64,000 nt of DNA from DATKWD01 sp963704815 (GCA_963704815.1 CAVPHU010000010.1:1-64000), one strand, 5' to 3'; positions 38,992-48,325 are shown, numbered from the stretch's first letter. Program-made: numbers and translations. Notes: generated from the letters alone by a model not told the origin.

Positions 38992-40593
38992 ATGACTGTC
39001 ACCGAGACCGAACCGACGACCAGCGGCACGGCTGCCGAACCTCTGGCCGAGTCCGACACCGCGGTTGGTGGTTTCGCCGTGCTGCTCGGATCGGGCGATC
39101 ACAAGACGGTCGGTCGCCTCTACATCGTCACGTCGCTGCTGTTCCTGGTCGCCACTGGTGTCACGGGCGGGCTGCTCGGCGCCGAGCGCATCGATCTCGC
39201 CCAGTCGAACAACATCGTGTCGGCCGACATCTTCACCCAGGTCTTCGCGCTCCACTCGATCGGCGGGGTGTTCCTGTTCATGCTCCCGCTGCTCATCGGC
39301 CTCGCCATGATCGTGGTTCCGCTCCAAGTGGGGGCCCCGACGATCGCCTTTCCTCGCGCCGCAGCCGCTTCGTTCTGGACCTTCCTGGTCTCGGGTGGAC
39401 TCGTGGCGGCGGCGTTCGCCATCAACGGCGGCCCCGGCGGCGGCGACTCCGATGGCGTCGAACTGTTCCTCGCCGCCATGCCGGTGCTCGTCGCGTCGCA
39501 CCTGATGGCGACGGTCTGCATCGTCACCACCGTGATGACCCTGCGGGCGCCCGGTATGAGCCTGCATCGGGTCCCGCTGTTCTCGTGGGCCAACCTGGTG
39601 GCCGGCGCGATGTGGCTGCTGACCCTTCCGGTCCTGATCGGAATCCTGGTGATCCTGTTCGTCGACTATCGCTACTTCCGCGAGTTCACCGGCGGCAACG
39701 ACGGCGTCTACGCCCGCCTCGCCTGGGTCTTCGCCCAGCCGAGCATCTACCTCTTCGCCATTCCCGTGCTGGGGATCATCGGCGACGTGGTTCCGGTGTT
39801 CTCGCAGACCCGCCTGCTGCGGCACCGGGTCAACATGGGTGCGATCGGTGCGTTCGGCATCCTGGCGTTGGGTGCATGGGCCCAGCTCGGGTTCACCATC
39901 GACTTCAACACCGCACCCGGCACGCCGTTCGTCGATGAAGGCCCATGGATCGCCTTCGGTCTGCTCACCCTGATCCCGCTCTTCGTCCTGCTGGCCCTGT
40001 GGGCCGGCACGATGCGCAGCGGCAAGGTCAAGGTCGCCCCGCCGCTCACCTACGGCCTCGCCGCGGGCACGGTCCTCTTCCTGGGCGTCGCCATGGGTGC
40101 GGTCATCCCGGTCGAGGACCTCGACCTCATCGGCACCTCGGCCAGCACGGCGCAGGCCCATGCGGTCATCGCCGCCGCAGTGCTCGCCTTCTTCGGTGGC
40201 ATCACCTACTGGTCGTCCAAGATCCTCGGACGCTCGATGGCCGCGATCCCGAGCAACCTCATCGCCCTGCTCCTGGCCGCCGGAGCCGTGGTGTTCGTGG
40301 TGCCCGACCTCATCAGCGGCGCCCTCGGCTCCGACGACACCGACACCATCGAGATCCTCAACATCGTGTCGCTGGTCGGTGGTGTCCTGGTGATCATCGG
40401 TGCCCTCGCTTTCGTCGGGCTCGTGCTCGCCACCGCGGCCAGCCGCACCTCCGCCGAGACCGATCCATGGAACGGCCACACCCTCGAGTGGCTGACCGAC
40501 TCGCCGCCGGCCGTCGGCAACTTCGCCGAGCTTCCCGAGGTCACCAGTGAGGCTCCGCTCTACGATCTCCACCACGAGGAGGCGTCCGCATGA
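38992..40593 (+). CDS. CoxI-like protein lacking CuB and high-spin haem ligands
   Basis: A 533-residue, about twelve-helix homologue of cytochrome oxidase subunit I. Helix 2 keeps the low-spin haem His (VFALHSIGGVFLFMLPLLIG). Where canonical subunit I (the gene at 43279) has WIFGHPEVYI, this has WVFAQPSIYL; where it has VWAHHMF, this has AWAQLGF; where it has VAHFHYVL, this has TAQAHAVI. So all three CuB His and the high-spin haem His are replaced, while the second low-spin His appears kept. It cannot reduce oxygen in the usual way. It lies between ctaB and a CoxIII-like gene that overlaps its stop. It may be a low-spin-haem electron carrier or an assembly scaffold. Confidence 0.8.
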   Translation: MTVTETEPTTSGTAAEPLAESDTAVGGFAVLLGSGDHKTVGRLYIVTSLLFLVATGVTGGLLGAERIDLAQSNNIVSADIFTQVFALHSIGGVFLFMLPLLIGLAMIVVPLQVGAPTIAFPRAAAASFWTFLVSGGLVAAAFAINGGPGGGDSDGVELFLAAMPVLVASHLMATVCIVTTVMTLRAPGMSLHRVPLFSWANLVAGAMWLLTLPVLIGILVILFVDYRYFREFTGGNDGVYARLAWVFAQPSIYLFAIPVLGIIGDVVPVFSQTRLLRHRVNMGAIGAFGILALGAWAQLGFTIDFNTAPGTPFVDEGPWIAFGLLTLIPLFVLLALWAGTMRSGKVKVAPPLTYGLAAGTVLFLGVAMGAVIPVEDLDLIGTSASTAQAHAVIAAAVLAFFGGITYWSSKILGRSMAAIPSNLIALLLAAGAVVFVVPDLISGALGSDDTDTIEILNIVSLVGGVLVIIGALAFVGLVLATAASRTSAETDPWNGHTLEWLTDSPPAVGNFAELPEVTSEAPLYDLHHEEASA

Positions 40594-41213
40594 GCACCCT
40601 TCCCGCCCCCCGAACCGTCGAGATCGTCGGCGACGCGCCGGCACCCGAGCCCGCCCGCCCCCGCGTGCTGCTGGTCGGCACCGCGCTCGCCTCCGGTGCC
40701 AGCTTCATGGTCTTCGCCGGCATGGTCGGTGCCTACGTGAGCGTTCGAGCCTCGGTCCTCGCCGACGGCGAGACCTGGCTCCCCAGCGGAGTCGAATTGC
40801 CGCTCACCCCCGCCAACATGGGGTTGTTCACGCTGCTGATGGCGGTGGTCACCATGCAGTGGGCGGTCGACGCGATGGGCAAGTCCGATCGTCCGCACGC
40901 CTACCTCGCCATGGGGACGACGCTGCTGCTCGGCGTCGCTCACGTCGTGATGATGGCCTACTACTACACAGAGATGAACCTGGTGCTGAACGGTGAGGCG
41001 TCCACCCAGGCGGTGCTCATCTACAGCATCACCGGGCTGCATCTCGCCATGGTCGTCGCCGCACTGATCTTCATCGCACTCATGGCCTTCCGGGCCCTGG
41101 GTGGCCAACTCACCGGGCGCGATCGCGAGGGCGTCGCCTCGGCCGCCATGTTCTGGTACGTCACCATCGCGGTCTACGCCGTCGTTTGGTACTCGATCTT
41201 CATCGTCAAGTAG
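40590..41213 (+). CDS. CoxIII-like membrane protein
   Basis: A 207-residue protein with about five helices and the general subunit III layout (TALASGASFMVFAGMVGAYV, PANMGLFTLLMAVVTMQWAV, YSITGLHLAMVVAALIFIAL, FWYVTIAVYAVVWYSIFIV). Compared with the canonical CoxIII at 45300, the HGVHV segment is reduced to GLHLA and the YWHFVDIVW segment to FWYVTIAVY. Its ATG overlaps the stop of the CoxI-like gene, so the two form a unit. It probably associates with the CoxI-like protein. Confidence 0.75.
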   Translation: MSTLPAPRTVEIVGDAPAPEPARPRVLLVGTALASGASFMVFAGMVGAYVSVRASVLADGETWLPSGVELPLTPANMGLFTLLMAVVTMQWAVDAMGKSDRPHAYLAMGTTLLLGVAHVVMMAYYYTEMNLVLNGEASTQAVLIYSITGLHLAMVVAALIFIALMAFRALGGQLTGRDREGVASAAMFWYVTIAVYAVVWYSIFIVK

Positions 41214-41218
41214 GGCTG

Positions 41219-42073
41219 ATGTTCACCACAGGAGCCAAGTTCTTCTACGCAGTGGCACTCGTTGCGTATCTCGCCGCCCTGGGCCTGGGCTGGACCACGG
41301 GCGGCAACGGCCTCGGTCCGCTGACGGTCGGCTACAAGGGCAGCGTCGGCGACCACCTCGGCTACTCGATCCTGCTGTTCACGGCGGCCACGTCGCTCTT
41401 TTTCGCTCTCACCACGTCGGCGTTCCGTGATGCCGACCCCGAGGCTGCGGCCGAGGTGGCGGGCACCGACGTCGTTCCGGCGGTGGCCCCGGCCACGGTG
41501 AGCTACTGGCCTGTCGCCGCGGCATTCGCCCTCGGCATCGTCGTGCTCGGCCTCGTCGTGTCGAACGTGGTCTTCGTCGCCGGCCTCATCGTGCTCGGGT
41601 TCGTGATCCTCGAGTGGCTCGTGCAGGCCTGGTCCGAACGGGCCACCGGCGATCCGGCCACCAACAAGGCCATCCGCAATCGCCTCATGTACCCGCTCGA
41701 GATCCCGATCGCCGGCGTGCTCGCCATCGGCCTCGTGGTCTTCTCGTTCTCGCGAGTCTTTCTCGCCGTGTCCAAAGCCGGCGCCGTCGTGACCGCAGGT
41801 GTGCTGGCCGTGCTGGTGCTCGCCGTCGGCGCGCTCATCGCCCAGAAGCCTCGCATCAGCCCGAACGTGGTCGCCGTGCTGCTGTTCGTGGGCGCCATCG
41901 GCGTGTTGACGGCCGGGGTGGCCGGTGTCACCGCCGGCGAGCGCGACTTCGAGCACGAAGAAGAGCACTCCGAAGAGGTCGACGAGTCCGAAGAACCGGC
42001 CGGCGCCGAGGGTGAGTCCGAGCCCGTCGGCGAAGAAGAAGGCGGCCTCGCGCCGATCGGAGTCGGCGACTGA
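41219..42073 (+). CDS. Hypothetical seven-helix membrane protein of the oxidase locus
   Basis: A 284-residue protein with about seven hydrophobic segments (first at FFYAVALVAYLAALGLGW, last at VVAVLLFVGAIGVLTAGVAG). The C-terminal tail is very acidic (DFEHEEEHSEEVDESEEPAG). It starts 5 bp after the CoxIII-like gene and its stop overlaps the coxB start (TGATG), so it lies in the same operon as the oxidase. I recognise no family. It may be the third component of the CoxI/CoxIII-like module or a maturation factor. Confidence 0.65.
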   Translation: MFTTGAKFFYAVALVAYLAALGLGWTTGGNGLGPLTVGYKGSVGDHLGYSILLFTAATSLFFALTTSAFRDADPEAAAEVAGTDVVPAVAPATVSYWPVAAAFALGIVVLGLVVSNVVFVAGLIVLGFVILEWLVQAWSERATGDPATNKAIRNRLMYPLEIPIAGVLAIGLVVFSFSRVFLAVSKAGAVVTAGVLAVLVLAVGALIAQKPRISPNVVAVLLFVGAIGVLTAGVAGVTAGERDFEHEEEHSEEVDESEEPAGAEGESEPVGEEEGGLAPIGVGD

Positions 42074-43270
42074 TGTCTCGTCTGCAGCCCACCGACGACA
42101 AGATCGCGGAGTCGTCCCCGCAACCCGGAGGTTCTGTGTTCGCTCGTCGTATCCGCTTCGTCGGCCTGGCCGCCCTCGCATTGGTCGTGTCGGCCTGCGG
42201 CACGCTCTGGGAAGACGATGCGCCGCAGGACACCTTCCGGCCCGAAGGGTCCGAGGCCGACAAGATCTTCAACCTGGTCGTCCCGGTCTTCGCCATCGCC
42301 GGCGTCGTGTTCGTGCTGGTCATGGCCGCCGCGCTCTACGTCGCCTTCAAGTACCGGGCCAAGGACGGCGACGACGAGCTCCCCGACGCAGACCCACGGC
42401 AACACCCGTCTCGAGATCGGCTGGACCATCCTTCCCGCCGTGATCCTCGCCTTCGTCGCGGTGTTCACGGTCGCCACCATCCTCGACCTCGCCGACGAGG
42501 ACCCGAACGCGATGAGCGTCGACGTCTACGGCCAGCAGTGGTGGTGGGGGTACGAGTACGACGTCGATGGCGACGACGAGATCGACTTCGTCACCGCCAA
42601 CGAACTCGTGATCCCGGCCGTCGACGAGGTCAACCTCCGCATCATGTCGCGCGACGTCATCCACTCGTTCTGGGCGCCGGCCCTCAACGGCAAGAAGGAC
42701 GCCGTCCCGGGCCGGGTGCATCCCCTGACGTTCCAGGCGTCCGAACCGGGTGTGTACATCGGGCAGTGCACCGAGTTCTGTGGCCTGTCCCACGCCAACA
42801 TGCGACTCAAGGTGAGGGCTCTGCCGCGCGCCGAGTACGACGCATGGGTCGAGAATCAGCTCCGCGAGGCAGCTGAGCCCACGAGCGAGGCTGCAGCCGC
42901 CGGGCTCGCGGTGTTCGAGGCCCAGTGCACCACCTGCCACCTCATTCGCGGGGTCAACCAGGACACCTACGAAGGAGCAGCGCAAGTGTCCGGAGCTGCT
43001 CCCGATCTGACCCACTTCGCCAGCCGGAGTGCCTATGCCGGCGCCATCTTCGACCTCTACGTCGATGTCGACGGCGACGGATTCGGCGATCCCGAATCCG
43101 GCGAGTTCGACATCCCGCAGCTCGAGGCCTGGCTGCGCAACCCGCCGGCCGAGAAGCCGATGGCTCCGGACCCGCCTGCTGACGGCGAGTTGGGGCGAGG
43201 CATGCCGAACCTCAACCTGACCGAACGGCAGATCGATGATCTTGTCGCCTATCTCACCGGACTGGAGTAA
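42073..43270 (+). CDS. coxB: Cytochrome c oxidase subunit II with fused cytochrome c domain, frameshifted
   Basis: A caa3-type subunit II of about 398 residues after repair. It has a lipoprotein-like signal (LALVVSACG), two membrane helices, the HGNTRLEIGWTILPAVILAF segment, VYGQQWWWGYEYDVDGDDEI and the CuA site GVYIGQCTEFCGLSHANM. A C-terminal cytochrome c domain follows with haem motif CTTCH and the Met ligand region near GRGMPNLN. The frame breaks in the C-run at 42381-42384: one C too many separates DDELP from TQTHGNTRLE. A homopolymer indel in the assembly is likely, since everything else is intact. Confidence 0.88.
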
Positions 43271-43278
43271 GGGAATCG

Positions 43279-45303
43279 ATGGCCATCGTCGAACGACCCA
43301 CTGAGCCACTCGAGCTCGAATCAGGCGAACGGAAGTCGACCGATCCGCTCGGCGTCTTCGCGCGGCCGCGGACCGACACCGGATGGCGTTCGTGGATCAC
43401 CACCGTCGACCACAAGCGCATCGGCATCATGTACGGCGCCACCGCGCTGGTCTTCTTCGTGATCGGTGGCTTCGAGGCGCTGCTCATCCGCGTGCAGCTG
43501 GCGGTCCCCGACGGTCAGTTGCTGTCGGCCGACCTCTACAACCAGGTCTTCACGATGCATGGCGTGACCATGGTGTTCCTCGTCGTCATGCCCATCGGTG
43601 CGGCGTTCATGAACTACCTGCTGCCGCTCCAGATCGGTGCCCGCGACGTCGCGTTCCCGCGCCTCAACGCCTTCAGCTACTGGACGTTCCTGTTCGGCGG
43701 CATCTTCCTGAACACCTCGTGGTTCCTCGGCGGCGGTGCCGACGGCGGCTGGTTCGCCTACGCACCCAACACCAGCGTGGTGTTCTCTCCGAGCAACGGC
43801 ATGGACTTCTATGCGCTCGGCCTGCAGATCGTCGGTATCGCGTCGCTGGTCGGTGCCATCAACCTCGTCGTCACGGTCATCAACCTCCGGGCACCCGGCA
43901 TGTCGCTCATGAAGATGCCGGTGTTCGCCTGGATGTCCTTCGTGACCCAGCTGCTGCTGGTGTTCGCCATCCCGGTGATCTCGGTGGCGCTCTTCCTGCT
44001 CACCTTCGACCGGCTGTTCGGCGCCAACTTCTTCAACGTCTCAGCCGGCGGCGACCCGTTGCTGTGGGAGCACCTGTTCTGGATCTTCGGTCATCCGGAG
44101 GTCTACATCATGATCCTCCCCGCCTTCGGCATCGTGTCCGAGATCCTGCCGGTCATGTGTCGCAAGCCGATCTTCGGTTACCCGTTCATCGTGTTCTCGG
44201 GCATCGCCATCGGCTTCATGGGCTGGGGCGTGTGGGCCCACCACATGTTCGCGTCAGGCCTCGGGCCCATCTCGGTCGCCGCGTTCTCGGTCTCGACGAT
44301 GTTCATCGCCGTCCCGACCGGGGTGAAGATCCTCAACTGGCTGGCCACGATGTGGGGCGGCAAGATCACGTTCAACACGCCGATGCTGTTCTCGATCGGC
44401 CTCGTGACCATGTTCACCATCGGTGGCCTCTCGGGTGTCACCCACGCCGTCGCTCCGGCCGACACCCAGCAGACCGACACCTACTACATCGTCGCTCACT
44501 TCCACTACGTGCTGTTCGGCGGCGCCCTGTTCGGGTTCCTCGGTGGCTTCTACTACTGGTGGCCCAAGGCGTTCGGCTACATGCTCAACGACCGCATCGG
44601 CAAGTGGCACTTCTGGATCGCCCTGCTCGGGTTCAACCTCACGTTCGGGCCGATGCACGTCCTCGGCCTCCAGGGCATGCCCCGACGGATCCAGACCTAT
44701 GCCGACGGCTACGGGTTCAACTTCTGGAACATGGCGGCCACCATCGGTGCGTTCCTCATCGCCCTGTCGATGCTGGTGTTCTTCTACAACATCGCCAAGA
44801 GCAAGCGCGATGCTCCGAACCTTCCCCCACCCGGGCCCGATCCGTGGGATGCCCGCACCATCGAGTGGATGGTTCCGTCGCCCACCCCGGCGCACAACTT
44901 CGACACGACGCCGACGATCACCGAACTCGACGACTTCTGGCACCGCAAGTACGCCGAGGACGAGAACGGTCGAGTGGTGCGCATCGCCACCGGTGAAGAG
45001 ATCGCTCAGGACGGCTCGGGCAATCCGCATCTTCCGTCGCCGAGCTACTTCCCGCTCATCCTGGCGCTCGGGCTCCCGTTCATCGCCTGGGGCCTGATCT
45101 TCAACCTCGGCATCGCGTTCTTCGGCGGACTTCTCGTCCTCATCGGGTTCGTCGGATGGGGCCTCGAACCCCAGGACGACCCCGAGGCCAACGGCCACGG
45201 TGACGACGACCACGACGGCGGTGGCCACGACGACGACGCTGCGGCAGGAGATGTCGAGCCCTCGGCAACCGAGGACGCACCGGCCGAGGAGGTCTCCGCA
45301 TGA
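43279..45303 (+). CDS. coxA: Cytochrome c oxidase subunit I, canonical
   Basis: A 674-residue haem-copper oxidase subunit I with all ligands: low-spin His in VFTMHGVTMVFLVVMP, CuB His and cross-linked Tyr in WIFGHPEVYIMILPAFG, the CuB pair in VWAHHMFASG, and the high- and low-spin His in IVAHFHYVLFGGALFG. K-channel and loop sequences are typical of A-type enzymes. The C-terminal extension adds about two helices (LILALGLPFIAWGLIFNLGI) and a His/Asp-rich tail. It reduces oxygen to water and pumps protons with CoxB and CoxC. It lies 8 bp after coxB. Confidence 0.95.
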   Translation: MAIVERPTEPLELESGERKSTDPLGVFARPRTDTGWRSWITTVDHKRIGIMYGATALVFFVIGGFEALLIRVQLAVPDGQLLSADLYNQVFTMHGVTMVFLVVMPIGAAFMNYLLPLQIGARDVAFPRLNAFSYWTFLFGGIFLNTSWFLGGGADGGWFAYAPNTSVVFSPSNGMDFYALGLQIVGIASLVGAINLVVTVINLRAPGMSLMKMPVFAWMSFVTQLLLVFAIPVISVALFLLTFDRLFGANFFNVSAGGDPLLWEHLFWIFGHPEVYIMILPAFGIVSEILPVMCRKPIFGYPFIVFSGIAIGFMGWGVWAHHMFASGLGPISVAAFSVSTMFIAVPTGVKILNWLATMWGGKITFNTPMLFSIGLVTMFTIGGLSGVTHAVAPADTQQTDTYYIVAHFHYVLFGGALFGFLGGFYYWWPKAFGYMLNDRIGKWHFWIALLGFNLTFGPMHVLGLQGMPRRIQTYADGYGFNFWNMAATIGAFLIALSMLVFFYNIAKSKRDAPNLPPPGPDPWDARTIEWMVPSPTPAHNFDTTPTITELDDFWHRKYAEDENGRVVRIATGEEIAQDGSGNPHLPSPSYFPLILALGLPFIAWGLIFNLGIAFFGGLLVLIGFVGWGLEPQDDPEANGHGDDDHDGGGHDDDAAAGDVEPSATEDAPAEEVSA

Positions 45304-45953
45304 GCGTCGATGTGCATGAACCCCACGGCCTGGCCGCGATGGACGAGGAACTGGCCACGTCGTACCCGGATGCCGGGGGACATCACTCGGCCACCGGGCT
45401 CAGCAACGAGAAGCTGGCCATGTGGGTCTTCCTCGGGTCGGACTGCCTGCTGTTCGGCGGGCTGATCTCGACGTACCTCCTGCTCCGCAACCGCGGGCCG
45501 GTGGGGTTCGACGGGCCCCGCGCCGAGGACCTCTTCGACATCCCGTTCACGTCGGTCACCACCTTCATCCTGCTGATGAGCTCGATGACCATGGCGCTCG
45601 CCGTCGCCGCCATCACCCGGGGTGAGCTCCGGCGGAGCCGCATCTGGATGTTCACCACCGCCATGTTGGGGGCGACCTTCATCGGTGGCCAGATCTACGA
45701 GTTCACCACCTTCTACCGCGAGGGTCTCGGCTACACGACCAACATCTTCGCCTCGGCCTTCTACACCCTCACCGGTTTCCACGGCGTTCACGTCACCGTC
45801 GGCATCATCATGTTGATGGCGTTGGTGATCATGTCGCTGCGGGGCCGACTGACCGCCGACCGGGCCGAGACGGTCGAGATCGTCGGTCTGTACTGGCACT
45901 TCGTCGACATCGTGTGGATCGTGATCTTCACGGTCGTCTACCTGATTCCCTGA
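45300..45953 (+). CDS. coxC: Cytochrome c oxidase subunit III, canonical
   Basis: A 217-residue, five-helix subunit III: MWVFLGSDCLLFGGLISTYL, FIGGQIYEFTTFYREGLGYT, FYTLTGFHGVHVTVGIIMLM and GLYWHFVDIVWIVIFTVVYL, which includes the conserved Glu of the QIYEF segment and the HFVD motif lost in the paralogue at 40590. Its ATG overlaps the coxA stop (ATGA). It stabilises subunit I and supports proton uptake. Confidence 0.93.
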   Translation: MSVDVHEPHGLAAMDEELATSYPDAGGHHSATGLSNEKLAMWVFLGSDCLLFGGLISTYLLLRNRGPVGFDGPRAEDLFDIPFTSVTTFILLMSSMTMALAVAAITRGELRRSRIWMFTTAMLGATFIGGQIYEFTTFYREGLGYTTNIFASAFYTLTGFHGVHVTVGIIMLMALVIMSLRGRLTADRAETVEIVGLYWHFVDIVWIVIFTVVYLIP

Positions 45954-45967
45954 GTGGAGCGCAGCAG

Positions 45968-46303
45968 ATGAGTACCGCAACCGAATCCGTCGAGACCGAC
46001 ACCGAGCACGACGAGCACGGCCACCCGCAGGACAGCGACTACGTCAAGATCGCCCTCCTGCTCGCGGTCATCACCGCCCTCGAGGTCGCGACCTACTGGC
46101 TCGAGCTGACCAACGTCGTCATCGCCGCCCTGTGGGTGATGATGATCGTGAAGTTCGTCATCGTGATCGGGTACTTCATGCACCTCAAGTACGACTCGAA
46201 GATCTTCCGCTGGATGTTTCTCGGGGGCCTGTTCATGGCCTTGGCGGTGTACGTCATCGCGTTCGCCGCGAGCGGCTTCTTCGTCGGCGACTGGATCGGC
46301 TGA
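45968..46303 (+). CDS. Cytochrome c oxidase subunit IV family protein
   Basis: A 111-residue protein with three hydrophobic segments (IALLLAVITALEVATYWLEL, VIAALWVMMIVKFVIVIGYF, LGGLFMALAVYVIAFAASG) and an acidic His-rich N-terminus. Size, the K(F)VIVIGYFMHLKYD segment and position after coxC match prokaryotic subunit IV. The ATG at 45968 lies 14 bp after coxC. It is presumed to stabilise the oxidase. Confidence 0.85.
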   Translation: MSTATESVETDTEHDEHGHPQDSDYVKIALLLAVITALEVATYWLELTNVVIAALWVMMIVKFVIVIGYFMHLKYDSKIFRWMFLGGLFMALAVYVIAFAASGFFVGDWIG

Positions 46304-46369
46304 CCCGCCGTCCCTTCCACAGAACCGTCCGACTCGGCGTTCGACGGTCTGGTCTGGTGAACTGAGAGC

Positions 46370-47281
46370 ATGCTGATGGCAGCGGAGAATTTCTGGCGGT
46401 GGCAACCTCACCCCGAGGTCTGGCTGCTGCTCGCAGGTCTGCTCGGCCTCGGGCTCTACGCCACGCGAGTGGTCGGCCCCAAGATCGAGTCGAAGGGTCT
46501 CCCCGGCGTGCAGCGCAGCCACAAGCGCTGGTTCACCCTCGGCATGGTGCTGCTCTGGATCGCCTCGGACTGGCCGATGCACGACATCTCCGAGGAGTAC
46601 CTGTACTCGGTGCACATGACCCAGCACCTGCTCCTGACGCTGGTGATCCCACCCATCTTCCTCTTGGCGACCCCGACGTGGTTCGCCCGCCTGATCCTCG
46701 GCGAAGGCCACGTCAAGACCTGGGTGTACCGGCTGAGCCGCCCCGTCCCCGCCGCCGTGATCTTCAACGGCCTGCAGATCTTCACCCACTGGTCCGGGGT
46801 CGTGAACACCACGGTCGAGAGCGGGCCGCTCCACTACGCCTTGCACACCGCGGTGGTCGCGAGTGCCCTGCTGTTGTGGATGCCGGTCTGCGGCCCGATC
46901 CCCGAACTCCGGATCAGCCTTCCCAACCAGATGGTGTACCTGTTCCTCACGTCGATCATCCCGACGATCCCGGCCGCGTGGCTCACCTTCGCCGACGGGG
47001 CCGTCTACGAGGCCTACGACACCTCGGCCCGGTTGTTCGGCATCTCGGTCACCAGCGATCAGCAGGCGGCCGGTCTGATCATGAAGTTGGCCGGCGGCAT
47101 CTATCTCTGGGTGCTGATCACCATGCTGTTCTTCCGCTACGTCAACCGTCACGAAGAGGCCGAGAAGGAGCGCCGCGCCGACGCTCGCCGGCGCCGTGAG
47201 ACCGAGACCCTCACCTGGGACCAGGTCGAGGCCGAGCTCGAGGCCGCCGGGCCTCCGCCGATCGAGACCGTCTCCGACTGA
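46370..47281 (+). CDS. ctaG: Cytochrome c oxidase assembly protein, Caa3-type CtaG
   Basis: A 303-residue membrane protein of the CtaG_Caa3 family, about seven helices. Signatures: SDWPMHDISEEYLYSVHMTQ followed by HLLLTLVIPPIFLLATPTWF, IFTHWSGVVNTTVESGPLHY and SLPNQMVYLFLTSIIPTIPA. Members support copper insertion or assembly of caa3 oxidases. The C-terminus is charged and cytoplasmic. It closes the oxidase operon, 66 bp after the subunit IV gene; a weak hairpin lies in that gap. Confidence 0.88.
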   Translation: MLMAAENFWRWQPHPEVWLLLAGLLGLGLYATRVVGPKIESKGLPGVQRSHKRWFTLGMVLLWIASDWPMHDISEEYLYSVHMTQHLLLTLVIPPIFLLATPTWFARLILGEGHVKTWVYRLSRPVPAAVIFNGLQIFTHWSGVVNTTVESGPLHYALHTAVVASALLLWMPVCGPIPELRISLPNQMVYLFLTSIIPTIPAAWLTFADGAVYEAYDTSARLFGISVTSDQQAAGLIMKLAGGIYLWVLITMLFFRYVNRHEEAEKERRADARRRRETETLTWDQVEAELEAAGPPPIETVSD

Positions 47282-47315
47282 GATCCGGTCGGACGCGAAC
47301 TCGTCCGACGGCGCC

Positions 47316-47321
47316 TAGCGT
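47316..47321 (+). promoter_or_regulatory. -10 box (TAGCGT) of LLM oxidoreductase gene
   Basis: TAGCGT ends 6 nt before the ATG at 47328, leaderless spacing. Confidence 0.45.
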
Positions 47322-47327
47322 GGCCGC

Positions 47328-48242
47328 ATGCGCATCGGAATCAACGGCTCCGGCCAGCTCGTCACGCCCGACCTCGGTGGTCTGACCGCCGACATCGCCG
47401 CGGCCGAGGCCGACGGCTTCTCGTCCTACTGGCTCGCCCAGTCCGGTGGCGTCGATGCCCTCACGGTCTTCGCAGCCCACGGCGACACCGGCTCGTCGAC
47501 CGAACTCGGCACCGCGGTGATCCCGACCTGGGTCGTCCACCCGCAGGTCCTCGCCGGCCAGGCCCTCACCACCCAGGCGGCGATCGGCCAGCGACTCGTG
47601 CTCGGGCTCGGCCTGTCGCACGAGCCGGCTGTCGAGGGGCGCTGGAAGATGACCTGGGAGCGACCGGTGCGACAGATGCTCGACTTCCTCGACGTGCTCC
47701 AGCCGCTCCTCACCGACGGTCACGTGAGCCACGAGGGCTACTTCTGGAGCTTCGAAGGCGACTCGGCCCGCTGCTCCGAGACCCCGCCGAAGGTCATGAT
47801 CGCCGCTCTCGGCGAGCAGATGTTGCGACTCGCGGGTGCTCGCACCGACGGCACGATCCTCTGGTGCGTGGGTCCGAAGACGATCGCCGACCACATCGCG
47901 CCGGTCATCAACGCGGCGGCAGCCGAGGCGGGCCGGCCGGAACCGTCGATCGTGTGCTCGATCCCGGTGTGGGTGACCGACGATCCCGAACCGGCCCGAG
48001 GGTTCCTCGGTCAGATCCTGGCCAACTACGCCGAGCTCCCCAGCTACCGCCGGATGCTCGACATCGAGGGGCTCCACGGTCTCGGCGAGCTGTCGATCGT
48101 CGGCTCCGAGGACGAGGTGGTCGCGGGAATCGACGCCGTCGCGCAGTCGGGCGCCACCGACTTCACGGCCGTGCCCATGGGCGGGAACCCCGACGAGATC
48201 GCCCGCACCCGCAGCGTCCTCGTCGCGGCATCGGCCAGCTGA
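47328..48242 (+). CDS. LLM-class (luciferase-like) F420/flavin-dependent oxidoreductase
   Basis: A 304-residue TIM-barrel protein of the luciferase-like monooxygenase class: RIGINGSGQLVTPDLGGLTA at the start, DGFSSYWLAQSGGVDALTVF, VVHPQVLAGQALTTQAAIGQ then RLVLGLGLSHEPAVEGRWKM, and the C-terminal FTAVPMGGNPDEIARTR. Actinobacterial members of this type usually use coenzyme F420, which fits the taxonomic picture, but an FMN enzyme is possible. The substrate is unknown. It is monocistronic with its own -10 box. Confidence 0.82.
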   Translation: MRIGINGSGQLVTPDLGGLTADIAAAEADGFSSYWLAQSGGVDALTVFAAHGDTGSSTELGTAVIPTWVVHPQVLAGQALTTQAAIGQRLVLGLGLSHEPAVEGRWKMTWERPVRQMLDFLDVLQPLLTDGHVSHEGYFWSFEGDSARCSETPPKVMIAALGEQMLRLAGARTDGTILWCVGPKTIADHIAPVINAAAAEAGRPEPSIVCSIPVWVTDDPEPARGFLGQILANYAELPSYRRMLDIEGLHGLGELSIVGSEDEVVAGIDAVAQSGATDFTAVPMGGNPDEIARTRSVLVAASAS

Positions 48243-48274
48243 GGTCCCGCCGGCCCGATTCTCTGCTGCACACA

Positions 48275-48289
48275 GACCACCCAGTGGTC
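48275..48289. promoter_or_regulatory. 15-bp palindrome upstream of the NADP oxidoreductase gene
   Basis: GACCAC, spacer CCA, GTGGTC: perfect 6-bp arms, 51 bp before the ATG at 48340 and upstream of its -10 box. The form suits a TetR- or MarR-type operator; no regulator gene is adjacent. Confidence 0.35.
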
Positions 48290-48325
48290 ATATGGCAGCA
48301 AGGAATCGGTGGTTGGTCCGACGAC

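Noticed and set aside
38926..40644. 572-residue minus-strand ORF opposite the CoxI-like gene
   Set aside because: Charged low-complexity product, and the plus strand encodes a clear membrane protein.
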